A DNA stretch of 13,784 bases from Lachnoclostridium sp. UBA7122 (GTDB lineage: Bacteria; Bacillota; Clostridia; Lachnospirales; Lachnospiraceae). Where the stretch lies: contig DKXQ01000046.1 of NCBI GenBank assembly GCA_002493085.1, positions 1 through 13,784 on the forward strand. The letters run 5' to 3'. This document shows, one piece after another, positions 1 through 7,513 of this stretch (its first letter is position 1; each line of letters starts with the position of its first letter). The translations under genes were made by a program, and so were the position numbers. A model generated the notes under the pieces. It worked only from the letters and a program-made list of their open reading frames with translations. It searched no databases and was not told the origin of the DNA.

Positions 1-893
1 GGAATATACACATATTCCCGAAACCAAGATCCGAGAGAAATATGCCATCTTCTCCAAAATTCGGTTATGCTTTCCGAAATGTATGGATAATTGAAATTCT
101 CTGGAAAGTGGAATCCGAGCATCTGCCCCATGCCTATTGCCATATCTGAATATCCTGAAAAGTCAAAGTAAATCTGGAATGTATAGGCAGCAGCACCAGT
201 CCATGCTAATAGTAATGATGTATTCTGCCCCTGGGATATACAGTTATATATCTCATTCCATAATTCACCTGCCTGGTTGGCAAATATAACTTTTTTGCCA
301 AGTCCTGTTATAAACCTCTGTAAACCAAGTGCAGTATTTTTATCTGATAATTTCCTGCTTTGGATTTGTTCTGCAATCTGGCCATATCTTACAACGGGAC
401 CTGCAATAAGCTGGGGAAACATACATACATACATTGCAAAGTTTATAATATTTTTTTGTACCTGGGTATCTCCTCTGTACACATCTATAACATAAGACAT
501 AGTCTGGAATGTATAAAAAGAGATTCCAACTGGCAGGGCAACAGAAAGCAGGGGTATTTCTTTCTGGGATACAAGATTTATGATTTGTATAAAAAAATCT
601 GTATATTTAAAAAAGAATAGTATGCCTATATTTCCAATAATGGAAATTATTAATATAATTTTTGCTTTTTCTAGTCTAAAACTGTCCCTGTACATTGAAA
701 CCAGTATACCTGTAATATAATTAAAAATTGTAGAAAAAACCATTATCAGGATGTAAACCGGCTCTCCCCATGCATAAAAAATAAGGCTTGCAAAAAGCAG
801 AAGTAAATTTCTAGCTTTAACTGGGCATAAATAATATGCAGCAAACACTACTGGCATAAATATGCATAAAAAAATTAAACTGCTAAATACCAT
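1..893 (-). CDS. MBOAT family O-acyltransferase (AlgI/DltB-like), C-terminus outside window
   Basis: Membrane-bound O-acyltransferase that would pass an acyl (usually acetyl) group across the membrane for transfer to an extracellular polymer. I translated it by hand from the reverse strand. It is open from ATG at 893 to the left edge, giving 297 residues without a stop. It starts with a hydrophobic segment (VFSSLIFLCIFMPVVFAAYY) followed by further membrane segments. Family hallmarks are SFYTFQTMSYVIDVYRG, MFPQLIAGPVVRY, FDFSGYSDMAIG (residues 243-254) and WRRWHISLGSWFREYVYIP near the window edge. H284 in that last motif is one of the conserved MBOAT histidines; the second, in the C-terminal part, is off the window. 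The start is supported by GGAGG at 900-904, six bases upstream. The first 11 bp overlap the end of the DHHW gene, which implies translational coupling and a joint function. The family is firm; the polymer acylated cannot be read from the sequence. Confidence 0.93.
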   Translation of the reverse strand, partial: MVFSSLIFLCIFMPVVFAAYYLCPVKARNLLLLFASLIFYAWGEPVYILIMVFSTIFNYITGILVSMYRDSFRLEKAKIILIISIIGNIGILFFFKYTDFFIQIINLVSQKEIPLLSVALPVGISFYTFQTMSYVIDVYRGDTQVQKNIINFAMYVCMFPQLIAGPVVRYGQIAEQIQSRKLSDKNTALGLQRFITGLGKKVIFANQAGELWNEIYNCISQGQNTSLLLAWTGAAAYTFQIYFDFSGYSDMAIGMGQMLGFHFPENFNYPYISESITEFWRRWHISLGSWFREYVYI

Positions 894-2478
894 TTGATTC
901 CTCCATCAATAACGCCATTTTACCAATCTGGTAAGAATTTCTGGTCATTGAAATATTGTTGACAATAATTACATCATCAACTGGATTTTCATCTGTAAAT
1001 GTAATAAGATTCCCATTCCAGTACCTGTAATCAATAACATAAATTGTCTGGTAGTGGTCAGCAAGATATGGGATAAGGGAATTGCCAAATGACTCTTTTA
1101 TGACAGCACATGATGACCCATCGTTTATGGCATTATTTTCAATAAGTGTAAATGGGTTATCACCATCTATAAATGCAGAATATTTTAAGCCTTCACCATA
1201 TTCTGATGCATCTTCTATTACATCGCCATTTATCGTAATGCCATCACTATTTGTATACTGGAGTTTAATGTCTGCACTGTTTACTGGATAATAAACATGA
1301 AATTCATCTTTTTTCAGGGATATTGACTGTCCTGTCTCTTTGTAAAATGAACCCATAAAACTGCCAAATGATGCTTTTTTATAATCTGTAATCTTGTGAG
1401 GAGTAATCTGTTTGCCTTTGCAGAATACGCGATATGCGTAGTAAGCACCTTTTGCAGTCCAGTGGTGGTCAGTCCTGAAATAAATATATTCTTTTCTGTG
1501 TTTCATAAGTTCATCATACAGAGGTACAATATTTACATCAGCAGATATTTTTGAGATAATTTTTCCTAATGCTTTTTTCTGGCTGGAAGAATCTGCTTCT
1601 TTCTTTTTATTATCGGGCAGGGTCACGCCAATGCTGGTAGGAATAATTATATTATATATATCTGCTCTGTCCTTAAGCTTAGCGGCTATATTATTAATTG
1701 TATCTGCATATTTAACTGCAATATCTTCTATATAATCATATTGCTCATATGCTGTATCTCCTATAGTTATAACACCTGACGGGTATGAAATTACATCTTC
1801 ATCAGAATATATTTTTTTATATGCTGCTTTTTTTTCAGGTGCTTCAGTATTTGTTTTTTTATCTGGCAGTTCTGAAGTTTTTTTGTCAGGAAGTTTGTCC
1901 GGGTCTGTATTGTCTTTTCTAAAAGCTGCTTCAATGATTTTGCTTGCATTATCAGAATCACTTGTTATGCAGACAACTGTATAGCAGCCATTTTTTTGGA
2001 TAAGTGCATCTGCAATCTTTTTTGCCTGTTCTGGTATATATGCATCAAATGATTTTTTCATATCACTAAGGTACTGTCCAACTATGGTCTGGTCAGATTC
2101 TGCACTTTTTGCATCAGCAGATGTAATTAAGACCAGTTCATCGGAATAGTTTCCATTGCCCATATATAGCTGGATTTTGGAACTGTCTGAAACCTCTAAA
2201 AGTCCCCTGGCAACTGTTTCATCAATCTGTTTTAACTCTGTTTCAAACTTTACCTGTGATAAAATGTCTTTTCCAAGTTTATCCATATCAACTTGTTTTA
2301 TTTCATTGCCAGTATTGTAATTACTGTTACTGGTATTCTGGTTGTTTATTGAACTGTCTGGTTTTTTTATATAAGACAATGACTGGAAAAGAGCCCAGAT
2401 TGTTATAATAAGTATTACCAGTGCCATTAATAACAATATAATAAAACGTCCTGTATTTTTTTTATCTGTCTGGTTCAT
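883..2478 (-). CDS. DUF4358-like/DHHW (AlgJ/AlgX-like) fusion protein, membrane-anchored
   Basis: Probable extracytoplasmic partner of the MBOAT protein, belonging to the DHHW family related to the SGNH-like acetyltransferases AlgJ and AlgX. It has 531 residues. Residues 11-33 form one membrane anchor with a short cytoplasmic N-terminus. Residues about 66-187 resemble DUF4358 (RGLLEVSDSS, DELVLITSADAKS, VGQYLSDMKKSFDAYIPEQA). Residues 188-222 are a charged linker with two LPDKKT copies. Residues about 223-531 are the DHHW domain, with IPTSIGVTLP near 279 and FRTDHHWTAKGAY. By analogy with the AlgX Asp/His/Ser triad, candidate catalytic residues are D337, H339 and S463 (in KESFGNS). GGAG lies nine bases before the start. 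The gene begins 18 bp after the DUF885 gene and overlaps the MBOAT gene by 11 bp. The DHHW call is strong. The DUF4358 call is by eye and less certain; as I recall, that domain is usually a separate small lipoprotein in such operons. Confidence 0.88.
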   Translation of the reverse strand: MNQTDKKNTGRFIILLLMALVILIITIWALFQSLSYIKKPDSSINNQNTSNSNYNTGNEIKQVDMDKLGKDILSQVKFETELKQIDETVARGLLEVSDSSKIQLYMGNGNYSDELVLITSADAKSAESDQTIVGQYLSDMKKSFDAYIPEQAKKIADALIQKNGCYTVVCITSDSDNASKIIEAAFRKDNTDPDKLPDKKTSELPDKKTNTEAPEKKAAYKKIYSDEDVISYPSGVITIGDTAYEQYDYIEDIAVKYADTINNIAAKLKDRADIYNIIIPTSIGVTLPDNKKKEADSSSQKKALGKIISKISADVNIVPLYDELMKHRKEYIYFRTDHHWTAKGAYYAYRVFCKGKQITPHKITDYKKASFGSFMGSFYKETGQSISLKKDEFHVYYPVNSADIKLQYTNSDGITINGDVIEDASEYGEGLKYSAFIDGDNPFTLIENNAINDGSSCAVIKESFGNSLIPYLADHYQTIYVIDYRYWNGNLITFTDENPVDDVIIVNNISMTRNSYQIGKMALLMEESNGI

Positions 2479-2496
2479 AAATATTAACTCCTGTCC

Positions 2497-4320
2497 TTAC
2501 TTTAAATTTGTAGCTTTCTGGATTTCCTCTATCCATTCGTCAAGACGGTCTTCTATAATGGAAAAAGGAGCAACTCCAGTTGATAAAAAAAACTCATGAA
2601 AGTCTTTAAGATTAAAATTATCTCCGAGTTTATTTCTGGCTTTCTTTATTAATGCTTCTATTTCTAAATATCCAAGTGTATATTGCAGGTAACTGGCGGG
2701 CTCTGCTACTACTGAATCGAATACTGTACGGCTCTGGCTCTTTGTAAATCCATAATCTGACAGATACTCCTGAAGCTTATTAAAATCCCATCCCATATAA
2801 TTTACACCTACATCGGCTTTACCATAAACACACAGTGTTGCAATAGTATTCTGTACCATAAGGTTTGCAATATCTTTATTTATGCCAGCAATGCCATAAC
2901 TGTATAATTCAGCATATGTTGCCCATCCTTCTGAATAACCTCCGATATTTATAACACTTCTTACTGGTTCAGGATTTAATGACTGGAAATAACAGTTCTG
3001 GTATAAATGTCCAGGATAGCTTTCATGTGCTATTGTAGGAAATATTTCACTTAAATCATATCTTTCATTTTTATTCAGGTAAATTACGTTTTCTTTGTAA
3101 GCATCAATTGCTGGTGTAAGATAAAATGCAGGGCTCATGCTTTCTTCAAGTGATTTATCAACATATTTTACATTACAGGTTATATCATCTGAAAGTTCTG
3201 GAAAATCTTTTTTAATTGCCTTTTTTAAATATTCTATAGCTTTTTCAGGTTCTTTATATGTATATTCTAAATCTTGTGCCCTATAATATACATCAGGGGA
3301 ATCTGTCATAATTTTTGCCATCTTTTGTTGTGAACCTGAAAGTGCATTGTCAAGTATTCTGTCAATATCTGCTATCTTTCTGTATGAACCTGTGCGTGCT
3401 TTTACAAGATATTCATAATATTCTTTACCTTTTTCAAACCCACATAGGCCATTTTCATTTTCTCCTGTACCTTTTAATTTTACAAGGGCGCTTATAAGAT
3501 TTTTATATGCAGGTATAATACATTCCGTAACTGCTTTCTTGTTACTGCCAGTATAAGAGCTGGTTTCTTCTGTGCTTAAACCAGCAAAGTTTTTAATTTT
3601 ATTATTAAACACAGTTATAAGATAGTTTTCATCGCTGCCTTCAACAAATTCGTTGCACTGGTCAATAATTGCCTGTGCTGTTGTGTCACTCATAAATAAC
3701 CCATCTGAGGACTTTTTCTTTTCAAATTCAATAATGCTGTCAAAATAGGCTGGTACTAGTCTTAAAAGTTCAATATACGTATCAATATCACTTTTTTCAT
3801 AAAAATTGTACTCCGCCAGAAGTACTGGCAGTTGTGCCTGTATACCTGTAACCGGCCCAAGACATTCTGAATATTCTAACAGGCCTGATGACTGCATATT
3901 CTGGTTAAGCATACTGTACATTATATCATAAACCAGCTGCTGCCTGCTTGTAAGTTTTCCATAGTCAAACTTTTCCATTGCAGCAAGCCTGTTTTCAGAT
4001 ATAAAGAGACTGTCTTTCATATCATCAAGACTTATTTCTCCAAGTGTTGGAGTAACATCAGCAAGCCCATACTGCTGTTTATTTTTTATGGAATAGTTTA
4101 ATGTAATACTGTCATCAGTGATTTCTTCTGTAAATACAGAATTAATAAAATTGTCAAAATCTTTTTGTGTTTCTTCAGGAGTACGCCCATCATCTGCTTC
4201 TTTCAGGACAGGCAGGGATTTTATAAATTTTATATCTTTTCTGTTATATACAGAAATTGTAAGTAATCCTAAACATAATAATACAATAAAAACTTTGGTT
4301 TTCTTGACAATATTTCCCAT
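2497..4320 (-). CDS. DUF885 family metallopeptidase-like exported protein
   Basis: Probable extracytoplasmic zinc peptidase of the DUF885 family, 607 residues from the chosen start. A hydrophobic N-terminal segment (about residues 9-25, VFIVLLCLGLL) acts as signal peptide or anchor; its Cys does not sit in a proper lipobox. The zinc-site motif is HESYPGHLYQ with H432, E433 and H438, the HExxxGH spacing typical of this family. The downstream EGWATYAELY (E464, E471) carries the likely third metal ligand. The helical N-terminal half and a tyrosine-rich C-terminus (ASYLQYTLGYLEIEALI) also fit the family. I prefer the ATG at 4320, which has GGAG at 4327-4330 six bases upstream, over an in-frame TTG at 4332 that overlaps the ribosome binding site. 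The gene lies between an exported Ig-like protein and the DHHW/MBOAT pair, so it probably acts in the same cell-surface setting. Its substrate is unknown. Confidence 0.87.
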   Translation of the reverse strand: MGNIVKKTKVFIVLLCLGLLTISVYNRKDIKFIKSLPVLKEADDGRTPEETQKDFDNFINSVFTEEITDDSITLNYSIKNKQQYGLADVTPTLGEISLDDMKDSLFISENRLAAMEKFDYGKLTSRQQLVYDIMYSMLNQNMQSSGLLEYSECLGPVTGIQAQLPVLLAEYNFYEKSDIDTYIELLRLVPAYFDSIIEFEKKKSSDGLFMSDTTAQAIIDQCNEFVEGSDENYLITVFNNKIKNFAGLSTEETSSYTGSNKKAVTECIIPAYKNLISALVKLKGTGENENGLCGFEKGKEYYEYLVKARTGSYRKIADIDRILDNALSGSQQKMAKIMTDSPDVYYRAQDLEYTYKEPEKAIEYLKKAIKKDFPELSDDITCNVKYVDKSLEESMSPAFYLTPAIDAYKENVIYLNKNERYDLSEIFPTIAHESYPGHLYQNCYFQSLNPEPVRSVINIGGYSEGWATYAELYSYGIAGINKDIANLMVQNTIATLCVYGKADVGVNYMGWDFNKLQEYLSDYGFTKSQSRTVFDSVVAEPASYLQYTLGYLEIEALIKKARNKLGDNFNLKDFHEFFLSTGVAPFSIIEDRLDEWIEEIQKATNLK

Positions 4321-4419
4321 GATAATCTCCAATACAAAGGGTATCAGCAGTGCCAGATAACTTATACAACTGCCAAAGCAGTGTTTTACAGCCTTTATAT
4401 AATTAATTTATGCTTTTAA

Positions 4420-5457
4420 TCAGTCATATATGCTTATAGTCTTGCTCGTATATTCACCAGCCATATTTATTTTTAAAATAAATTTACATCTGTCATATCC
4501 TCCGTATTTATTCATAGAACTGTAATCAATAGTTACGCTGCGGCCATTGTGTGTAATATTATTAATAGAAAGTGAAGCTGGATAACGGAGTGTATCTTTT
4601 AAGGAGCTAAGTGCAAGTTCTTTCATTAAGTCATAATTAGTAATCCTTAAAATTATTTTATATGTCTGGCCATTTAAATTTGTACTTATGGATATTTTTC
4701 CGGTTTTTAAAGGTTTCATAGTCCCATCTGGAAGGATTTCTATGTAATCTGGTTCAGAAACTGTCCATACTGCCTGCTCATGGTTTTTAATATGTCTGAT
4801 ATACTTCCTAGGAGTAAATGTTTTATCATTATTAACATAAATATGGCGTTTTCTGACGTTCATTGTATATTTAACAGTATTTCCGCCTTTTGGTTTTACT
4901 TTAATTACAGACTGGCCAAGTGCAAGTACTTTAAGGCTTCCATTATCATTGACCCTGACAACTTTTTTATTACCTGATTTAACAGTTACTTTCACATCTT
5001 CAGTAGAAGTATACCAGTCTGTACATTTGTCACCTACAAGCCTGTTTTTTAATTCTGATTTATCAATGGAAACTTCTGGTTTTACAACTTCAAGATACAA
5101 CAGGGCTACACTTCCATTGTATCCGGCAGTAATAACTGTTTCGCCGGTTCCTTTTATAAAAACTGTGCCATATTTTACTGTTGCGACAGATTCATCATCT
5201 GACATCCATTCAACCTCAGCAGGGTCAATAGCTGTACCACTTGCATTAAATGCTTTTATATCTGATAAATATTGTTCAGTGCCATAAATAACTTTACATT
5301 TGGAATAATTTAAAAATATTTCCACACTTTTGCTTTCTTTCATACTATCTTTTGCAGCATATGCATATGACCTGGAATAAGCAATGCCAACGCATATTGA
5401 AAAAATTGCAAATGCTATGGCAAGGCTAAACCCTGCTGCTTTTTTAAATTTTGCCAT
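4420..5457 (-). CDS. Secreted protein with bacterial Ig-like (BIG2-type) domains
   Basis: Exported, probably surface-located protein of 345 residues without a recognisable enzyme motif. The N-terminus is a classic signal peptide: KFKK, a hydrophobic stretch at 9-27, and a cleavage site near AYAA (residues 32-35). About three Ig-like repeats follow. Residues 45-127 have the BIG2 signature (VEWMSDDESVATVKYGTVF and GTGETVITAGY), residues 128-203 a weaker copy (KKVVRVNDNGSLKVLALGQS), and residues 204-275 a third (VWTVSEPDYIEILPDGTMKP). The C-terminal 70 residues (ALSSLKDTLRYPASLSIN, then VTIDYSSMNKYGGYDRCKF) form a separate small beta-rich domain I cannot name. The start at 5457 has GGAGG eight bases upstream; an ATG at 5472 overlaps that site and is unlikely. 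It is the first gene after the promoter at 5514-5542. Adhesive or cell-wall-binding function is inferred from the fold only. Confidence 0.82.
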   Translation of the reverse strand: MAKFKKAAGFSLAIAFAIFSICVGIAYSRSYAYAAKDSMKESKSVEIFLNYSKCKVIYGTEQYLSDIKAFNASGTAIDPAEVEWMSDDESVATVKYGTVFIKGTGETVITAGYNGSVALLYLEVVKPEVSIDKSELKNRLVGDKCTDWYTSTEDVKVTVKSGNKKVVRVNDNGSLKVLALGQSVIKVKPKGGNTVKYTMNVRKRHIYVNNDKTFTPRKYIRHIKNHEQAVWTVSEPDYIEILPDGTMKPLKTGKISISTNLNGQTYKIILRITNYDLMKELALSSLKDTLRYPASLSINNITHNGRSVTIDYSSMNKYGGYDRCKFILKINMAGEYTSKTISIYD

Positions 5458-5513
5458 CTTAATAACCTCCATATTCTGTGCATATTATTACTAGTGGCTT
5501 ACTGATAATATAT

Positions 5514-5542
5514 AGTATAGCCAAATTTATTCCAGACTGCAA
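5514..5542 (-). promoter_or_regulatory. Sigma-A-type promoter for the leftward surface-polymer cluster
   Basis: On the minus strand a -35 box TTGCAG (5537-5542) and a -10 box TATACT (5514-5519) are separated by exactly 17 bp. Five of six bases match consensus in the -10 box and four of six in the -35 box. Transcription would start near 5507, giving a leader of about 50 nt before the Ig-like protein gene at 5457. No equally good promoter is visible before the DUF885, DHHW or MBOAT genes, so this one may drive all four. Confidence 0.6.
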
Positions 5543-5582
5543 TAAATTAATAGAAATATAATAAATATTTATGATTACAGAG

Positions 5583-5612
5583 TTGACGAAAATAGTATTA
5601 TTAGGGTAATCT
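5583..5612 (+). promoter_or_regulatory. Possible promoter of the ClpX-like gene
   Basis: TTGACG (5583-5588) is a good -35 box. The best partner is TAATCT (5607-5612) after 18 bp, which is a weak -10. A perfect TATAAT at 5632-5637 lies too far from it (43 bp) and too close to the ribosome binding site. The divergent region of 198 bp between the Ig-like and ClpX-like starts holds no recognised operator, such as a CtsR site. The promoter assignment is therefore tentative. Confidence 0.3.
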
Positions 5613-5655
5613 AATTGTGTATGCATAAGATTATAATAATAGTTAGGAGGACAAT

Positions 5656-7092
5656 ATGCCAGAGGATACAAATAATAATAATAATAATGATAACGATAAG
5701 GATTATGAAGATGTGTGTTTTATATGCCGCAGGCCTGAGAGCAAGGCAGGTAAAATGATTCATATACCTAATAATATCTGTATCTGTAATGACTGTATGC
5801 AAAAGACATTTAATTCTATGGGCAATATTAATATTACAGGCCCGTTCCAGGGGATGCCATATATGGATATGTTTAGTGGTGGTGTAGGAAATATGCAGGA
5901 GAATGTTCCAAAGCGCCAGAAGTTAAAGAAGAAAAAAGCAGGAACAGAAAAGAAAAAAGTCCCAGAAGGTGTATTTGATATAAAGCATCTGCCAGCACCA
6001 CATGTAATTAAGGGAAAACTTGACGAATATGTAGTAGGACAGGAGCATGCAAAGAAAATTATGTCAGTTGCAGTGTACAACCATTACAAACGTGTCCTTA
6101 CAGATAATATGGAGCAGGACGATATAGAGATAGAAAAGTCCAATATGCTTATGACAGGTCCTACAGGCTGTGGAAAGACATATCTTGTAAAAACACTTGC
6201 AAGAATTCTTCAGGTACCTCTTGCTATAACTGATGCAACATCGCTTACAGAGGCAGGTTATATTGGTGATGATGTAGAAAGTGTTGTGTCAAAGCTGCTT
6301 GCAGCAGCAGATAATGATGTTGAGAAAGCGGAACATGGCATTATATTTATAGATGAGATAGATAAGATAGCAAAGAAACGCAATACAAACAGCAGGGATG
6401 TAAGTGGTGAATCTGTACAGCAGGGCTTGCTTAAGCTTTTAGAAGGAAGTGACGTAGAAGTACCTGTGGGCGCAGGCAGTAAAAACGCAATGGTGCCGCT
6501 TACAACTGTAAATACAAGGAATATTCTTTTTATATGTGGCGGTGCATTTCCAAACCTTGAAAAGATTATTAAAAAAAGGCTTACAAAGCAGTCTTCTATC
6601 GGCTTTAATGCAGAACTTAAAGACAGGTTTGATAAAGATGAAGACTTGCTCCAGAAAGTTACTACAGAAGATTTGCGTGAATTTGGAATGATACCAGAAT
6701 TTCTTGGAAGGCTTCCGGTAGTGTTTGCACTTCAGGCGATGACAGAAGACATGCTTGTGGCAATTCTTACACAGCCGAAAAATGCAATTTTAAAACAGTA
6801 TAAAAAACTTCTTGCACTTGATGAGGTTGACCTTGTATTTGATGATGAGGCAGTAAAAAGCATTGCAAAAAAAGCAATAGAAAGAAAGACTGGTGCACGT
6901 GCGTTAAGAGCTGTTATAGAAGAATTTATGCTTGATATAATGTATGAGATTCCTAAGGATGATTTAATTGGAAGAGTGACTATAACAGAAAGTTATATCA
7001 ATAATTGCGGAGCGCCAAAAATAGAAATGAGGGAAAGCGGAGAAGGAAAAATACTTACCCAGAGAGAACTTCCTGACAACGCCTCTATGTAA
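5656..7092 (+). CDS. ClpX-like AAA+ unfoldase (probable atypical ClpX paralogue)
   Basis: ATP-dependent protein unfoldase of the ClpX type, 478 residues; typical ClpX is about 410-430. AGGAGG lies five bases before the ATG. Features in order: six Asn (6-11) encoded by a perfect (AAT)6; a Cys4 zinc finger (C21, C24, C44, C47); a lysine-rich linker (86-101, KRQKLKKKK); Walker A GPTGCGKT (168-175); pore loop GYIG (201-204); Walker B with D233/E234 (IIFIDEID); IGF loop (315-317), which in ClpX docks onto ClpP; arginine finger R352 (PEFLGRLP); sensor-2 R415 (KTGAR). The RKH pore loop expected before NILFICGGAF is replaced by GAGSKNAMVP. All ATPase elements are intact, so it should be active. It has no clpP or lon neighbour, unlike the usual housekeeping locus, which suggests a second, specialised copy. 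It could still be the only ClpX; other loci are not visible. Confidence 0.88.
   Translation: MPEDTNNNNNNDNDKDYEDVCFICRRPESKAGKMIHIPNNICICNDCMQKTFNSMGNINITGPFQGMPYMDMFSGGVGNMQENVPKRQKLKKKKAGTEKKKVPEGVFDIKHLPAPHVIKGKLDEYVVGQEHAKKIMSVAVYNHYKRVLTDNMEQDDIEIEKSNMLMTGPTGCGKTYLVKTLARILQVPLAITDATSLTEAGYIGDDVESVVSKLLAAADNDVEKAEHGIIFIDEIDKIAKKRNTNSRDVSGESVQQGLLKLLEGSDVEVPVGAGSKNAMVPLTTVNTRNILFICGGAFPNLEKIIKKRLTKQSSIGFNAELKDRFDKDEDLLQKVTTEDLREFGMIPEFLGRLPVVFALQAMTEDMLVAILTQPKNAILKQYKKLLALDEVDLVFDDEAVKSIAKKAIERKTGARALRAVIEEFMLDIMYEIPKDDLIGRVTITESYINNCGAPKIEMRESGEGKILTQRELPDNASM
5671..5688 (+). repeat. (AAT)6 trinucleotide microsatellite in the ClpX-like gene
   Basis: Six perfect AAT triplets encode Asn6-Asn11, followed by Asp/Asn/Asp. 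Changes in copy number would keep the reading frame and only alter the length of the disordered N-terminus ahead of the zinc finger. Confidence 0.9.
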
Positions 7093-7163
7093 CTTATAAG
7101 TTTATTTCTGCATATATTAATTTATCTTAATATTATGCATAATGATGCGGAAATGGAGACTAT

Positions 7164-7496
7164 ATGGAGACTAGATGTATTAACCGTGTTTATTCTGAAG
7201 ATTATCAGGATTATATTGTAGAATATACAGGTTTGCCAGATTTTTTAGAATCACAATATGGGGATGATTGTTTTCAGTTAGTAAGTTACAGATTTGCAGT
7301 TGCTTATCACTATGGAAGGGAAGTACAGAGTGGTATAAACAGTGGTGTGTACATAGTACCGCATTGTTATGGGCTCATGTCTTCTGAACAGGTTCTTGAA
7401 TCAGCGGGTATTGCAAAAGTACAAAGACAGCCTGTTTTACAACTGTATGGAAACGGCATTATGGTAGGTTTTATTGATACAGGGTCTGGTGTTTGA
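7164..7496 (+). pseudogene. 5' fragment of an interrupted S8 (subtilisin-like) peptidase
   Basis: N-terminal part of a clostridial subtilisin-like serine peptidase. The family normally has about 560-600 residues; only 110 are left here. ATG at 7164 is preceded by GGAG five bases upstream. DYIVEYTGLPDFL and the following 70 residues match the propeptide-like N-terminus of this group, then YIVPHCYGLM, VLESAGIAKVQRQPVL and the catalytic Asp motif GNGIMVGFIDTG, with D105 at 7476-7478. After G107 the protein diverges to Ser-Gly-Val-stop. Family members continue with Ile-Asp-Tyr-Thr at this exact point, and that sequence is found at 12008. The piece lacks His and Ser and cannot be a peptidase. It starts 71 bp after the ClpX-like gene with no terminator between them. 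It may now serve as a translated leader for the MoxR operon, whose start lies 17 bp after its stop codon. Confidence 0.85.
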
Positions 7497-7513
7497 TAGT
7501 CTGGGGGTGTAAG

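Noticed and set aside
277..620. Two short plus-strand reading frames near the left edge
   Set aside because: They lie antisense to the MBOAT gene, whose translation matches the family throughout, and have no ribosome binding site.
4321..4332. TTG start giving a DUF885 protein four residues longer
   Set aside because: The TTG overlaps the GGAG that serves the ATG at 4320, so it has no binding site of its own.
5458..5472. ATG start giving an Ig-like protein five residues longer
   Set aside because: The GGAGG lies just inside this extension, correctly spaced only for the ATG at 5457.
5671..5690. AAT repeat as a phase-variation switch
   Set aside because: The unit is three bases, so copy-number change cannot shift the frame.
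5459..6080. Minus-strand reading frames across the divergent region and the start of the ClpX-like gene
   Set aside because: They are low-complexity or antisense to a well-conserved gene and resemble no family.
7474..7502. TTGATA-17 bp-TAGTCT as a promoter for the MoxR operon
   Set aside because: The -10 box is poor, and the predicted start would fall within a few bases of the MoxR ATG, removing its ribosome binding site.
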